A DNA stretch of 64,000 nucleotides from Pelagibacteraceae bacterium AG-349-L17 (lineage in GTDB: Bacteria; Pseudomonadota; Alphaproteobacteria; Pelagibacterales; Pelagibacteraceae). Location of the stretch: NCBI GenBank assembly GCA_003278805.1, contig QCDC01000001.1, positions 62,001-126,000 of the forward strand, read 5' to 3'. Below are positions 26,027 to 36,932 of this stretch, in pieces (position 1 is the stretch's first letter; every line of letters begins with the position of its first letter). The position numbers and the translations under genes are program-made. The notes beneath the pieces were generated by a model, which was not told where the DNA came from, did no database searches, and saw nothing but the letters and a program-made list of their open reading frames with translations.

Positions 26027-27016
26027 ATGGAATTTACACAAGAAGTGCGTAAAGCAACAGATCCTATTTATCAAAAAATTTCTAAGGTTATGCCTGAAAT
26101 TGAATGGTCATTTCATGCTCCGTATATTCATGAAATCAATAAATTAAAAAAAGAAAAGAATGCTGTAATTCTTGCTCATAACTATCAAACACCTGAAATT
26201 TATCATGGTGTAGCAGATTTTTCTGCAGACTCTTTAGCATTGGCAATTGAAGCTTCAAAAACTTCGGCTGATATTATTTTAATGGCTGGAGTTCATTTTA
26301 TGGCAGAGACTGCAAAATTAATGAGTCCTAGTAAAAAAGTTATTCTACCAGATATGGATGCTGGTTGTTCTTTGTCATCATCAATTACTGGTAAAGATGT
26401 TAGGCTATTAAAAGAGAAATACCCAGGAGTACCTGTTGTATCTTATGTAAATACTTCTGCTGAAGTAAAAGCTGAAACAGATGTTTGTTGCACATCAGCA
26501 AATGCAGTTAAAATAGTTAAATCACTTGGGGTAAATAGAGTGATATTTTTACCTGATGATTATTTAGCTAAATATGTTGCTTCTCAAACTGATGTTGAAA
26601 TTATTTCTTGGAAAGGAATTTGTATTGTCCATGATCAGTTTAATAAAAAGGAAATAGAGGATATAAGAAAAAATAACCCAGGAATTAAAATTATTGCACA
26701 TCCAGAATGTCCTCCTGATGTAATTGAAGCAAGTGATTTCGCTGGATCAACATCTGGAATGATAAAATATGTAAAAGATAATCAACCTAAAAAAGTAATG
26801 ATGGTTACCGAGTGCTCAATGAGTGACAATATCCAGATAGAAAATCCAAATGTAGACTTTGTTAAACCATGTAATATGTGCCCTTACATGAAAAAAATTA
26901 CACTTCCAAAAATATTAGATTGTCTAGAGAATGAAACTGGTGAAATTATCATGGACAAAGAAACGATTGATAAAGCCAGAATATCTGTAGAGAGAATGGC
27001 AGCCATTGGCAGATAA
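26027..27016 (+). CDS. nadA: Quinolinate synthase
   Basis: NadA condenses iminoaspartate with dihydroxyacetone phosphate to quinolinate using a [4Fe-4S] cluster. The product keeps the three-cysteine set of the family (Cys in DMDAGCSLSS, in VTECSMSD and in PCNMCPYMK), plus ILAHNYQTPEI and HPECPPDV. I choose the ATG at 26027; the track start is a TTG five codons upstream without a ribosome site. It is followed 4 nt later by nadC. The usual third gene, nadB, is not in the window. Confidence 0.95.
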   Translation: MEFTQEVRKATDPIYQKISKVMPEIEWSFHAPYIHEINKLKKEKNAVILAHNYQTPEIYHGVADFSADSLALAIEASKTSADIILMAGVHFMAETAKLMSPSKKVILPDMDAGCSLSSSITGKDVRLLKEKYPGVPVVSYVNTSAEVKAETDVCCTSANAVKIVKSLGVNRVIFLPDDYLAKYVASQTDVEIISWKGICIVHDQFNKKEIEDIRKNNPGIKIIAHPECPPDVIEASDFAGSTSGMIKYVKDNQPKKVMMVTECSMSDNIQIENPNVDFVKPCNMCPYMKKITLPKILDCLENETGEIIMDKETIDKARISVERMAAIGR

Positions 27017-27020
27017 TTAA

Positions 27021-27854
27021 GTGTCAAAAATAAAACTAAGCAAAGAATTTATCAAAAGTACTGTTAAGCTAGCATTAAACGAAGATCTTTATCCTTCAGG
27101 AGATATCACTTCAAATTTGATTAAAGATGATAAAATTGTAACGGTTAAATTAATTGCAAATCAAAGTGCAATTATTGCAGGATTGTTATTTTCAAAACAA
27201 ACTTTTGCATTAATTGATGATAAAATAAAATTCATTATTAAGAAAAAAGATGGTTCTAAAGTTAATAAAGGAAACTTAGTAGCTTTAATTAAAGGTAAAG
27301 CAAACAATATTTTAATTGCTGAAAGAGTAGCTTTAAATTTTTTATCTCATATTTCTGGAATAGCAACTAAAACAAATGAATTTGTTAAATTAGCTGGAAA
27401 AAAAACCAAAATTTGTTGTACAAGAAAAACAATTCCTAATTTAAGAGTTATACAAAAATATGCAGTTAAATTAGGAGGTGGTACAAATCATAGATTTAAC
27501 TTAAGTGATGAATATTTAATCAAAGATAACCATATAGCAATTTCAGATTTAAAGAGCTTGGTTTTAAAAGCAATTAAAAATAAAAAAAGAAAAAAAATTA
27601 CTGTTGAAGTTGATACAGTCAACCAACTTAAATCTATATTAGGTCTAAAATTTAATACTGTTCTACTAGACAACATGAGTATTAGAAACTTAAAAGAAAG
27701 TGTGAAAATTGCTAAAAAGTATTATAAAACTGAAGCGTCAGGAAATGTTACTTTAAAAACTGTTAAAGCTATTGCATCTACTGGAGTAAACAGAATTTCT
27801 GTAGGAAGTATTACACACAGTGCTCCTGCTGTTGACTTTAAGTTAGAGATTTAA
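27021..27854 (+). CDS. nadC: Nicotinate-nucleotide pyrophosphorylase (quinolinate PRTase)
   Basis: NadC turns quinolinate and PRPP into nicotinate mononucleotide. In 277 residues it shows EDLYPSGDITS, ALNFLSHISGIAT, CTRKTIPNLRVIQKYAVKLGGGTNHRFNLSDEYLIKDNH split over the active site, VEVDTV and VLLDNM. It begins with GTG at 27021, 4 nt after nadA. Its end overlaps the convergent MazG-like gene by 4 bp. Confidence 0.95.
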   Translation: MSKIKLSKEFIKSTVKLALNEDLYPSGDITSNLIKDDKIVTVKLIANQSAIIAGLLFSKQTFALIDDKIKFIIKKKDGSKVNKGNLVALIKGKANNILIAERVALNFLSHISGIATKTNEFVKLAGKKTKICCTRKTIPNLRVIQKYAVKLGGGTNHRFNLSDEYLIKDNHIAISDLKSLVLKAIKNKKRKKITVEVDTVNQLKSILGLKFNTVLLDNMSIRNLKESVKIAKKYYKTEASGNVTLKTVKAIASTGVNRISVGSITHSAPAVDFKLEI

Positions 27855-28222
27855 TTTACGAATTTTGAAAGGTCTGGTTTAAAATAGTTTGGACCTTTCA
27901 TAACTTTTCCAGACTCATTATAAATAGGGTTTCCATTTTCGTCTAACTTACTCATATTGGAATTTTGAACTTCTTCAAAACATTTATCCAAATCAATTCC
28001 AAAGGCATGCCCTGCTCCATAAGTTACATATAATATGTCTGTTAACGCATCAGCTACTTCCAATAAATCCTTATTATTCATGGCTTCTGTAAGTTCTTCT
28101 AATTCCTCTTTGATTAGGTCTAACCTTAATTTATTTATTTTATCAGTGCTAAATGACGGTTTAGTTTTAACCTCCTGACCAAAAGTTTTCATGAAAGTAC
28201 CTACTTTGCTAAAATTCGACAT
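27851..28222 (-). CDS. MazG-like nucleoside triphosphate pyrophosphohydrolase
   Basis: A 123-residue all-alpha NTP pyrophosphatase of the MazG/HisE superfamily. The metal-binding motifs are KEELEELTEAM (E-x-x-E) and LLEVADALTDILYVTYGA (E-x-x-D). The GNPIYNESGKVMKGPNYFKP tail is typical of a group usually annotated as phosphoribosyl-ATP pyrophosphohydrolase-like. It lacks the his-operon context, so house-cleaning of odd nucleotides is more likely. It converges on nadC with a 4-bp overlap. Confidence 0.8.
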   Translation of the reverse strand: MSNFSKVGTFMKTFGQEVKTKPSFSTDKINKLRLDLIKEELEELTEAMNNKDLLEVADALTDILYVTYGAGHAFGIDLDKCFEEVQNSNMSKLDENGNPIYNESGKVMKGPNYFKPDLSKFVN

Positions 28223-28289
28223 AATGCTCCTATATGTTTTTAAAAATTTATTGTATGTTAATAATTATTTGTTACTTAAAAATTAATCA

Positions 28290-29678
28290 ATGAAATTAAG
28301 AAAAGAATTTGACAGTATTGGAAGTATAAATGTCCCAAATAATAAGTACTGGGGTGCTTCTACTCAAAGATCTAATAAATTTTTTAATATTGGAAAAATT
28401 TTAGTTAATATTTCAATCATTAAATCAATTGCAATTATAAAAAGATCAGCTGCAATAGTGCACGCTAAAGATAAATTAATTGATGGTAGAATTTCTAAAG
28501 CAATAATCAAAGCGTCAGACGAGGTAATTAAAGGTAAATTTGATGAAAATTTTCCTTTAAAAGTTTGGCAAACAGGTTCTGGCACACAAACAAACATGAA
28601 TGTAAATGAAGTTATTGCTAACAGAGCAATAGAAATTTTAGGTGGAAAAAAAGGAACAAAAAAACCTGTACATCCAAATGATCATGTAAATAAATCCCAA
28701 TCTACAAATGATGTTTTTCCAACTGCAATGCATATCTCTATAGTTCAACAGACAATAAGTAAAATGCTGCCAAGCTTAAAAATTTTAGAAAAAGAGTTAA
28801 AAAGAAAATCTAATGAATTTAAAAATATAGTAAAAATTGGAAGAACACATCTTCAAGATGCAACTCCATTATCTCTTGGACAAGAATTTTCAGGATATCA
28901 TTTTCAAATAAAAAAAAGTATTGAAAGAATAGAATATGCTTTAAAAGAAATATTGTTTCTTGCGCAAGGAGGTACAGCCGTTGGTACTGGAATAAATTCA
29001 AAAAAAAATTTTGATAAAAAAATTGTTAAAGAGATAGCAAAATTCACAAAATTAAAATTTAAACCTGCTCCAAATAAATTTGCTGAACTTGCTGCTCATG
29101 ATGCAATAGTAAATTTTTCAGGCACTCTAAATACATGTGCAGTTGCCCTTATGAAAATTTCAAATGATATAAGGTTTTTAGGCTCAGGTCCTAGAGCTGG
29201 TTATGGAGAATTAATTCTTCCTGAGAATGAACCAGGCTCATCAATAATGCCAGGAAAAGTAAATCCAACACAATGTGAAGCTGTAACTATGGTTTGTGTT
29301 AAAGTTATTGGAAATCATAACGGAATAACAATGGCAGGATCGCATGGACATTTTGAACTAAATGTTTTTAAACCTTTAATTGCACATAATATTTTACAAT
29401 CAATTGATTTAATTGCTGACAGCACAAAAAATTTTGCTTTTTATTGCGTTAAAGGAATAAGGGCTAATAAAAACAAAATTAAAGAACATTTAGATAATTC
29501 TCTGATGTTGGTAACTGCACTAGCTCCTCATATTGGATATGATAATGCTGCTAAAATTGCAAAAACTGCATTAAAAAATAATACTACTCTCAAACATGAA
29601 ACTTTGAAAACAGGATTAATAAACGAGAAAGATTATAAAAAAATAGTCGATCCTAAAAAAATGATCTATCCAAAATAA
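28290..29678 (+). CDS. fumC: Class II fumarate hydratase
   Basis: FumC hydrates fumarate to malate in the TCA cycle and needs no Fe-S cluster. The 462 residues match the family length. Motifs are [52 protein letters not shown] and the superfamily signature [15 protein letters not shown]. Argininosuccinate lyase and aspartase differ around the [10 protein letters not shown] motif; aspartase is the nearest alternative. The 3' end overlaps the AsmA-like gene by 13 bp. Confidence 0.95.
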   Translation: MKLRKEFDSIGSINVPNNKYWGASTQRSNKFFNIGKILVNISIIKSIAIIKRSAAIVHAKDKLIDGRISKAIIKASDEVIKGKFDENFPLKVWQTGSGTQTNMNVNEVIANRAIEILGGKKGTKKPVHPNDHVNKSQSTNDVFPTAMHISIVQQTISKMLPSLKILEKELKRKSNEFKNIVKIGRTHLQDATPLSLGQEFSGYHFQIKKSIERIEYALKEILFLAQGGTAVGTGINSKKNFDKKIVKEIAKFTKLKFKPAPNKFAELAAHDAIVNFSGTLNTCAVALMKISNDIRFLGSGPRAGYGELILPENEPGSSIMPGKVNPTQCEAVTMVCVKVIGNHNGITMAGSHGHFELNVFKPLIAHNILQSIDLIADSTKNFAFYCVKGIRANKNKIKEHLDNSLMLVTALAPHIGYDNAAKIAKTALKNNTTLKHETLKTGLINEKDYKKIVDPKKMIYPK

Positions 29679-31156
29679 TTCTTAATTGCTTGATTCAATA
29701 AGTTCTTAAAATAGATTTTATTTTGAAGATTATCTTTTTTTAAAATCACGTTATTTAAAATCTTATTAACATTTTGATTAATTTTGTTATCAACTTTAAT
29801 ATCTTTTAACTCAGCTGTTTTTTGATCAAAATTATAAGTAAAATTTAAATCAATTTGACTTATTTTATTTCTATAATTTTTTGGTGTTAGTAGAAACTTG
29901 TAAATTTCATTATAATTATTAATATCTATCTTTAATTTCCCATCTAAAACTAATTCTCCATCCCTTACAAAGATTAAACTTTCTAATAATTCGAAAGTTG
30001 CAAAATTCCTCCATTCAAATTTCGTCTTATCCGTATCAATAAGACCATCTTGGATTTTAGATTTTAAATTAATATTTGTAAAATTTGAATTATCATAAAT
30101 ACTATCTGCATTTATATTTAATTTAAAATCTATATTTTTACTATTAAGCACACCTGTCTTCAAAAACTCCGAAATGATAGCATTAGTTCCAAAAAGATAA
30201 TTTAAGTTTATTTCTGCTGCATCACCTTCTAAACTTGCATAAAATGGTTTAAAATTAAATTTTCCATCATATCTTATATTTGGTTGATCTACTTTATCTG
30301 AGATTTGAAAATTAAAATAATTTTTTTTAATTTGATAATCTGCAAAACGTTTAATTTTATTTATGTTAAATTCAGTTTTTCCTACTTTTATATTTTTATC
30401 AATTTTTAACTCATTTTTAATTTTAAGTTTAATTAAATCAATATTTATTTCAGAAAAAAACTTACTTTTGTCATTATTAAAATAAGACTTCATTGAGAAT
30501 GGAATATTAAAAATTTCGTTGTCTAAATAAAAAATATTTTTGAGTTCTTTAGGCTCATAAAAATATTTCAATTTTAAAATTTTGTTTATAAACAAAACTT
30601 CATCCTCTAAATTTCGAAAAAAAACATTGCTTTTCTTAATAGTTAAATTTCCATCTTTAAAGCTTTTATTTAAAAGATTTAGAAAAAAATTATAATTTTT
30701 TTTATTTATGTTAAAATTTGCATTTTCAATAATTAAATCTTTAATTTGAATATTTTTAAATGAAAATAAGTTATCAAAGGATATAAAAATTTTAAAATTT
30801 TTAATTTTTGAAATTTTAGTTTGTTCATCATTAACAATTATATTAGTCGTTATAAAATGAGGTCTTGGAAAAAAATTATATTTTATATCTTTTGAAAATT
30901 CGAAATTAAGGTCTAACTTTTTTTGAAGCTCAGTATTTAATACTTTTGAAATATCTGATTGTTTATAAAAACTAGGTAAGAGCAAGTAAGATATAAATAT
31001 AACAAAAAGTGCGACAATAGTTAAAATTATTTTATTATTTTTAAATAAATAACTAAGATTTTTAAAATTTATCTTGTTTAAATTTTTTTCTAAAAGACTA
31101 TTAATGAATTTATTTATGTTATTTAAATATTTTACAAAAAAATTTGTTTTACGCAT
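29666..31156 (-). CDS. AsmA-like inner-membrane-anchored protein
   Basis: A large beta-rich protein with one N-terminal transmembrane helix ([19 protein letters not shown], about residues 45-65) and a long periplasmic part. It includes [34 protein letters not shown] and [16 protein letters not shown], as in the AsmA/TamB-like lipid-transfer group. The sequence is very rich in Lys, Asn, Ile and Phe. The track start is TTG; I prefer the in-frame ATG at 31156, giving 496 residues. The role in outer membrane lipid homeostasis is from the family. Confidence 0.7.
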   Translation of the reverse strand: MRKTNFFVKYLNNINKFINSLLEKNLNKINFKNLSYLFKNNKIILTIVALFVIFISYLLLPSFYKQSDISKVLNTELQKKLDLNFEFSKDIKYNFFPRPHFITTNIIVNDEQTKISKIKNFKIFISFDNLFSFKNIQIKDLIIENANFNINKKNYNFFLNLLNKSFKDGNLTIKKSNVFFRNLEDEVLFINKILKLKYFYEPKELKNIFYLDNEIFNIPFSMKSYFNNDKSKFFSEINIDLIKLKIKNELKIDKNIKVGKTEFNINKIKRFADYQIKKNYFNFQISDKVDQPNIRYDGKFNFKPFYASLEGDAAEINLNYLFGTNAIISEFLKTGVLNSKNIDFKLNINADSIYDNSNFTNINLKSKIQDGLIDTDKTKFEWRNFATFELLESLIFVRDGELVLDGKLKIDINNYNEIYKFLLTPKNYRNKISQIDLNFTYNFDQKTAELKDIKVDNKINQNVNKILNNVILKKDNLQNKIYFKNLLNQAIKNYFG

Positions 31157-31190
31157 AACAACCAAGAAAACTTATAAAGTATTATTTTAA

Positions 31191-33227
31191 ATGATAAACA
31201 GAGATTATTTAAATAATTTAAATGAAGCTCAAAAAGAAGCTGTATTGTACCTTGAGGGGCCGCTTTTAATTGTTGCAGGAGCTGGATCTGGCAAAACTAA
31301 AGTTTTAACATCGAGAATTGCAAATATAATAGAAAAAAAGAAAGCTTTTCCCAATCAGATCTTAGCGGTCACATTTACAAACAAAGCTGCCAAAGAAATG
31401 CAAAATAGAGTGAGTAAGTTACTTGGCTCTACTGCAGTCGGACTTTCATGGCTAGGTACATTTCATTCTATTTGTGCAAAATTATTGCGAAAACATGCAT
31501 CTGCTGCAAATCTTAATTCCAATTTTACTATTATTGACTCAGACGATCAGATCAGACTTGTTAAAAATATTTGTAAGGCTGAAAATATTGACATCAAACA
31601 ATTGTCTCCAAGGTTTATATTAGCAATAATTGATCGTTGGAAAAATAAAGGATTTTATCCAAATGAAGTAATAATAAATAATAAAGATCTTTATGAAAAA
31701 ACAATTCTTCCACTCTATAAAATTTATCAACAAAAATTAACAGATCTTAACTCTTGTGACTTTGGTGATCTTATATTGCATGCAGTAAAAATTTTGGAAT
31801 TTAATTCAGACATTAGAGAAATATATTCAAAAAATTTTAAATATATTCTTGTCGATGAATATCAAGATACAAATTTTATTCAAAGTAAATGGCTTAAACT
31901 CCTTTCAGAAAAAAATAAAAATATATGCTGTGTGGGGGATGATGATCAATCGATCTATAGTTGGAGGGGTGCGGAAATAAAAAATTTTTTAGAATTTGAT
32001 CAAGTTTATAAAAATACAAAAGTAATAAGATTAGAGCAAAATTATAGATCTTCGCAGAATATTTTATCTGTGGCTTCAAATCTTATTTCTAATAATCAAA
32101 ATAGAGTTGGAAAAACATTGATTACTACAATGGAAGAAGGTGATCCAGTGCAATTAAACTGTTTTAAAAATGGTAAAGATGAAGCAATTGGGATTTCTGA
32201 TGAAATTGAAAAAAAAATAAAAAAAAAGTTTTCGTATAATAATATTGTAATTTTAGTTAGAGCCATTTTTCAGACACGTGAATTTGAGGAAAGATTTCTA
32301 AAAATTGGTATGCCTTATAGAATATTGGGTGGTACAAAGTTTTACGAAAGAGCCGAAATTAAAGATTGTGTTGCATACTTAAGATTAATTCATCAAGAAA
32401 AAGATGACTTAGCTTTCGAAAGAATAGTGAATAACCCTAAGAGATCGATAGGTGATAGTACTTTAAAAAATATTCATGAGTTTGCTAAAGAAAATAATTT
32501 AAATTTGGAGAGGGCATCAATAAAAATGCTTGAGCAAAATTTAATTAAACCAAAAGCTAAAATTGGTCTTAGTTTATTTATTAATTCTTTGATGAAGTGG
32601 AGGAACGATTTAATTGTAAAAAAATCAAGTCATATAAAATTATTACAAATTGTTTTGGATGAATCAGGATATTCAGCAATGCTTAAAAATAAAAAAGATT
32701 TAGATAATGAAAATAGGCTAGAAAACATTAAAGAGTTGTTAAGTGCTATGAAAGAATTTGATAATTTAGAAAGTTTTTTAGAACACGTATCTTTGGCAAC
32801 TTCAGTTGACCAAGAGTGGGAAGGCCAAAAAGTTAACATGATGACAATGCATGCTGCAAAAGGATTAGAATTTGATGTTGTATTTTTACCTGGATGGGAA
32901 GAGGGGTTATTTCCACATCAAAAATCTATCGAAGAAAAAGGTCAAAATGGCTTAGAAGAAGAAAGGCGTTTAGCATATGTGGGTGTTACTAGAGCAAAGA
33001 AAAAAGCTATTATATCTTTTTCAATGAATAGATTTTATCAAGGAGATTGGGTTGATAGTATGGCTTCAAGATTTATTGATGAATTACCTGAAAAACATAT
33101 AGAAAAAAATTCTTACTTTGATGAGGAAATTAACAATGATGATGATTTCGAATTTAATCAGGATTTTGAAATTGAGGAGGGTACAAGAAGTCCTGGGTGG
33201 ATAAGATATCAAAAGAGAATTAAATGA
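31191..33227 (+). CDS. uvrD: UvrD/PcrA-type 3'-5' DNA helicase
   Basis: A superfamily 1A helicase for nucleotide excision and mismatch repair. The 678 residues carry motif I AGAGSGKTKVLTSRI, motif Ia VTFTNKAAKEM, motif II VDEYQDTN, motif III GDDDQSIYSWRGA, motif IV LEQNYRSSQNIL, motif V MTMHAAKGLEFDVVFLPGWEEG and motif VI YVGVTRAKK. It is shorter at the C terminus than E. coli UvrD (720). No LexA box is visible upstream. pepP starts within its stop (ATGA). Confidence 0.95.
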   Translation: MINRDYLNNLNEAQKEAVLYLEGPLLIVAGAGSGKTKVLTSRIANIIEKKKAFPNQILAVTFTNKAAKEMQNRVSKLLGSTAVGLSWLGTFHSICAKLLRKHASAANLNSNFTIIDSDDQIRLVKNICKAENIDIKQLSPRFILAIIDRWKNKGFYPNEVIINNKDLYEKTILPLYKIYQQKLTDLNSCDFGDLILHAVKILEFNSDIREIYSKNFKYILVDEYQDTNFIQSKWLKLLSEKNKNICCVGDDDQSIYSWRGAEIKNFLEFDQVYKNTKVIRLEQNYRSSQNILSVASNLISNNQNRVGKTLITTMEEGDPVQLNCFKNGKDEAIGISDEIEKKIKKKFSYNNIVILVRAIFQTREFEERFLKIGMPYRILGGTKFYERAEIKDCVAYLRLIHQEKDDLAFERIVNNPKRSIGDSTLKNIHEFAKENNLNLERASIKMLEQNLIKPKAKIGLSLFINSLMKWRNDLIVKKSSHIKLLQIVLDESGYSAMLKNKKDLDNENRLENIKELLSAMKEFDNLESFLEHVSLATSVDQEWEGQKVNMMTMHAAKGLEFDVVFLPGWEEGLFPHQKSIEEKGQNGLEEERRLAYVGVTRAKKKAIISFSMNRFYQGDWVDSMASRFIDELPEKHIEKNSYFDEEINNDDDFEFNQDFEIEEGTRSPGWIRYQKRIK

Positions 33228-34918
33228 GAAATTATATAAAAATTTTAAGAAGTAAATTTAAAAAATATGAAATTGATGGTTACGTAATTCCAAAAAATGA
33301 TGATTTTTTTACAGAATATTCAAAATTAAATAGATTAGAAGTTATTTCAAATTTTAGTGGATCCGCTGGGTTAGCTATTATTCTTAAAAATAAAAATTAT
33401 TTATTTACCGACGGAAGATACACAATTCAGAGTAGGATTGAGAGTGGAAAAAATTTTAAAATTTATGGATTTGAAAAATTAATAAATTGCAGTTTATTTA
33501 AAAATCTTACACTCGGTATTGATCCAAAATTATTTACCAATACTCAAATAAAAAATTATTTTTTGAAATATAATAAAATAAAACATGTTGAAAAAAATCT
33601 AATTGATGCAATTAAAAAACAAAAAAAAAGAAAGAATATCCCATTTTTTTCTCTAGACAAAAAAGTCATTGGGGAAAGTGTTAATTCTAAATTAAATAAA
33701 ATATCTAAATATTTAAAAAAAAATAGATCTGATTACATTTTTATTAGTGCACCTGAAAATGTTGCGTGGACTTTAAATATAAGGGGTGGTGATAGCCCGA
33801 ATAGTCCTGTGCCTAACTCAAGATTAATAATAAGTAAATCAAAAAAAATATTACTTATAACTACTCTTAAAAAATGTAAAAAATTATTAAAGAATAAAGT
33901 TATCAAGAAAGACGAATTTTTAAACGTAAATGATTTATCAAAAAAAATATTAAAACTTAAAGGAAAAAATTTTATTGTAGACGATAAATCTTGCTCAATA
34001 TTTTTTGAAAATTTAATTAAATCAAAATTTAAGATTATAAATAGAGAAGATCCAACTTATCTTTTAAAGGCAATTAAAAATAAAACTGAAATAAAGAATA
34101 TGACTGATGCTCATATTTCTGATGGAGTAGCATTAACAAAATTTTTATTCTGGATTAAAAAAATTAATAAAAAAAAAATTACTGAAGTAGAGGCTGCTAA
34201 GAAATTAGAAAATTTTAGAAAATTAAATAAGAACTTTCTATATCCTAGTTTTGATACAATTGCAGGTTCGGGTAAAAATGGTGCTATTGTACATTACCGT
34301 GCTAAAAAAGGAAATTGCAGAACTATTAATAAAAAAGATATTTTTCTTTGTGACTCTGGTGGGCAATATAAATATGGTACTACCGACGTTACAAGAACAA
34401 TTTGTTTTTCAAAACAAAAACAAAAAGTAAAAAATATTTTCACTAAAGTTTTAAAAGGTCATATTGCTGTAGCTATAACAGACATAAATAAAGAATATAT
34501 TGGTAAAAAAATTGATAAAAGAGCGAGAAAATTTTTAAATGAAAGTAACTTAGATTACGCACATGGTACTGGACATGGTGTTGGTTTTTTTCTTAATGTT
34601 CATGAAGGACCTCAATCAATTACAAAAATAAACACAGTAAAAATAAGAGAAGGTATGATATTAAGTAATGAGCCTGGGTATTATAAAACTAATCAGTATG
34701 GAATTAGGATTGAAAATTTAGTTTATGTAAAAAAAATAAATAAAAAATTATTATTCCAAAATTTAACTATGGCACCTATAGAAAAAGATTTAATCAATTT
34801 TGATTTATTAACAGTTAATGAAAAAAACTATCTATTTAAATATCATTTAGAAATTTATTCAAAGATATCAAAATATTTAAATCCAAATGAGAAAAAGTGG
34901 TTAGCTAGTTTTATTTAG
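33224..34918 (+). CDS. pepP: M24B Xaa-Pro aminopeptidase
   Basis: A metalloaminopeptidase that removes residues before proline. The 564-residue product has the eukaryote-like three-part architecture: two creatinase-type N domains, then an M24 domain and a C-terminal extension. Metal ligands appear as Asp in LCDSGGQYKYGTTDVTRT, His in HGTGHGVGFFLNVHEG, Glu in SNEPGYY and Glu in GIRIENLVYV. It overlaps uvrD by 4 bp and converges on ligA with an 18-bp overlap. Confidence 0.9.
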   Translation: MRNYIKILRSKFKKYEIDGYVIPKNDDFFTEYSKLNRLEVISNFSGSAGLAIILKNKNYLFTDGRYTIQSRIESGKNFKIYGFEKLINCSLFKNLTLGIDPKLFTNTQIKNYFLKYNKIKHVEKNLIDAIKKQKKRKNIPFFSLDKKVIGESVNSKLNKISKYLKKNRSDYIFISAPENVAWTLNIRGGDSPNSPVPNSRLIISKSKKILLITTLKKCKKLLKNKVIKKDEFLNVNDLSKKILKLKGKNFIVDDKSCSIFFENLIKSKFKIINREDPTYLLKAIKNKTEIKNMTDAHISDGVALTKFLFWIKKINKKKITEVEAAKKLENFRKLNKNFLYPSFDTIAGSGKNGAIVHYRAKKGNCRTINKKDIFLCDSGGQYKYGTTDVTRTICFSKQKQKVKNIFTKVLKGHIAVAITDINKEYIGKKIDKRARKFLNESNLDYAHGTGHGVGFFLNVHEGPQSITKINTVKIREGMILSNEPGYYKTNQYGIRIENLVYVKKINKKLLFQNLTMAPIEKDLINFDLLTVNEKNYLFKYHLEIYSKISKYLNPNEKKWLASFI

Positions 34919-36931
34919 CATTTTCATAAATACATCTTGATCTATAACATTTATTTTTAGCTGTTTAGCATTGTCAATTTTCTTTTTTGTTGGCTTGTCC
35001 CCAATTATTAAATAATTTAATTTCTTAGAAACACTACTAACAGTTTTTCCAGAATTTTCTTCAATCAAAGATTTTAATTCTGCTCTACTAATTCCATTTA
35101 ATTTTCCGGTTATTAAAAAAGTTTTATTTTTCAATAAACCATTATCAGAATTTTGAATAGCATTTTTAACTGTTAAAACTTTTTCTAATTCATCCAAAAC
35201 TCTTATGTTAGTTTTATTTGAAAAAAAAATTTTTATAGAATTTACTTGTGTTTCACCAATGCCATCAATGTTTAACAAATCTTCATAATCACTATTAATG
35301 GATAAATTTTTAAATTTTGAGAATGATGTGAAATGTTTTGACAACAACTTTGCATTCTCTAATCCTATATGCCTAATTCCTAACGAATAAATTAATCTTT
35401 CTAGAGAAATATTTTTTTTTTGATTAATTGAATATATCAAATTTTTGACAGATAATTGGCCCCAGCCATCTAGTTTCTCAATTTTTGAATAATTTAATTT
35501 AAATATATCTTGAGGATATTTTATAAATTTTAATTTCCAAAAATTTTCGACTATTTTTTTTCCAAAACCGTCTATATTAAAAGCCTCTTTTGAAACAAAA
35601 TGTTTTAATTTTTCAATCGATATTTTATCACAATAATAACCTTCGCTAGAACATCTCCTAACTGCATCAACTTTTTTTGTTATCTTATTAAATTCTTTAA
35701 TTGTTTTTGATCCACAAGAAGGACAATTTTCTGGAAAAATAAATTTTTTAGAATTTTTTAATCTTTTTTTTATATCTATAGAAAGTATGTGCGGTATGAC
35801 ATCTCCTGCTCTCTCTATAACAGCCGTATCACCTACTCTAATATCTTTTCGGTTGATTTCATCTTCGTTATGCAATGTAGCATTTGAAACTAAAACTCCA
35901 CCAATATTAATTGGCTTTATCTTTGCAACTGGCGTTAAGGCACCAGTTCTTCCAACTTGGATCTCTATGTCTAAAATTTTAGAAATAGCTTTATTTGATG
36001 AAAATTTGTGAGCAATAGCCCATCTAGGTGCGTTAGCTACATTTCCTAATCTTTTTTGGATTGCAAAATCATTAACTTTATAAACTATCCCGTCTATATC
36101 AAAATCTATATCAGCTCTTTTTTTTTCTAATTCATTGTAATTTTTAATTAAATTTTTAATTCCAGTTATTTTTTTATTAAATGGATTTGTTTTAAATCCC
36201 CAATCACTTAATTTTTTGAGAAAATCAATTTGATTATAAATTAACAAACCCTTTTCATGCCCAAAGGTATAAGCGATAAATTTTAAAGGTATTTTTCTTG
36301 TATCATCTGGATTTTTTTGTCTTAAACTACCTGAGGCGGCATTTCTTGGGTTGGCGAATTTATCTTTAAGATTTTTAAAGTCACTGTTTTGAATAAATAC
36401 TTCTCCTCTGATATCAATCTCTTGAGGAAAATCTTTATATAAAACTTTTCTTGGAATATCTTTTAATGTTTTAAGATTTTCAGTTATATCCTCGCCTTCC
36501 TTGCCATCACCTCTGGATAAGCCTTTTTCTAATTTACCATTTTTATAAATTAATGAGGCGGAAATACCATCAATTTTGGGTTCTGAGCTATAGGATATGG
36601 TAAAATTATCATTTTCAGATAAATAATTTTTTATTTTTTTTTCAAAATTAATTAAATCATTTTCACTAAATGCATTAGCTAAAGACAACATTGGAACTTT
36701 GTGTCTAACTTTTTTAAAGTTTTTAGATGGTTTGAAGCCAACTTGTATTGTAGGGGTGTTTAATGTTTTTAAAAAACTATATTTTTCCTCTATCTTCTGT
36801 ATTTCCTTTTTGAATAAATCATAATCAGCATCAGACAATTCAGGCTTACTTTCATCATAATATTTTTTATTGTAATGGTTTAATAATTTTATTTTCTTTA
36901 AATATTCTTTTTTGATCAAGTCAATTTTCAT
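34901..36931 (-). CDS. ligA: NAD-dependent DNA ligase
   Basis: LigA seals nicks in replication and repair. The product has the adenylated Lys in EPKIDGISASLIY, RGDGKEGEDITENL, the four-Cys zinc site (CPSCGSKT and RRCSSEGYYC), helix-hairpin-helix repeats and a C-terminal BRCT domain (LLKNKTFLITGKLNGISRAELKSLIEENSGK). The track begins at a TTG; the ATG at 36931 lies 1 nt after the bamD stop and gives 676 residues. It ends the long division cluster transcript. Confidence 0.95.
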   Translation of the reverse strand: MKIDLIKKEYLKKIKLLNHYNKKYYDESKPELSDADYDLFKKEIQKIEEKYSFLKTLNTPTIQVGFKPSKNFKKVRHKVPMLSLANAFSENDLINFEKKIKNYLSENDNFTISYSSEPKIDGISASLIYKNGKLEKGLSRGDGKEGEDITENLKTLKDIPRKVLYKDFPQEIDIRGEVFIQNSDFKNLKDKFANPRNAASGSLRQKNPDDTRKIPLKFIAYTFGHEKGLLIYNQIDFLKKLSDWGFKTNPFNKKITGIKNLIKNYNELEKKRADIDFDIDGIVYKVNDFAIQKRLGNVANAPRWAIAHKFSSNKAISKILDIEIQVGRTGALTPVAKIKPINIGGVLVSNATLHNEDEINRKDIRVGDTAVIERAGDVIPHILSIDIKKRLKNSKKFIFPENCPSCGSKTIKEFNKITKKVDAVRRCSSEGYYCDKISIEKLKHFVSKEAFNIDGFGKKIVENFWKLKFIKYPQDIFKLNYSKIEKLDGWGQLSVKNLIYSINQKKNISLERLIYSLGIRHIGLENAKLLSKHFTSFSKFKNLSINSDYEDLLNIDGIGETQVNSIKIFFSNKTNIRVLDELEKVLTVKNAIQNSDNGLLKNKTFLITGKLNGISRAELKSLIEENSGKTVSSVSKKLNYLIIGDKPTKKKIDNAKQLKINVIDQDVFMKMLNKTS

Positions 36932-36932
36932 A

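Noticed and set aside
28240-28290. AT-rich near-palindromes before fumC and in several other short gaps
   Set aside because: Short, imperfect and expected by chance at this base composition.
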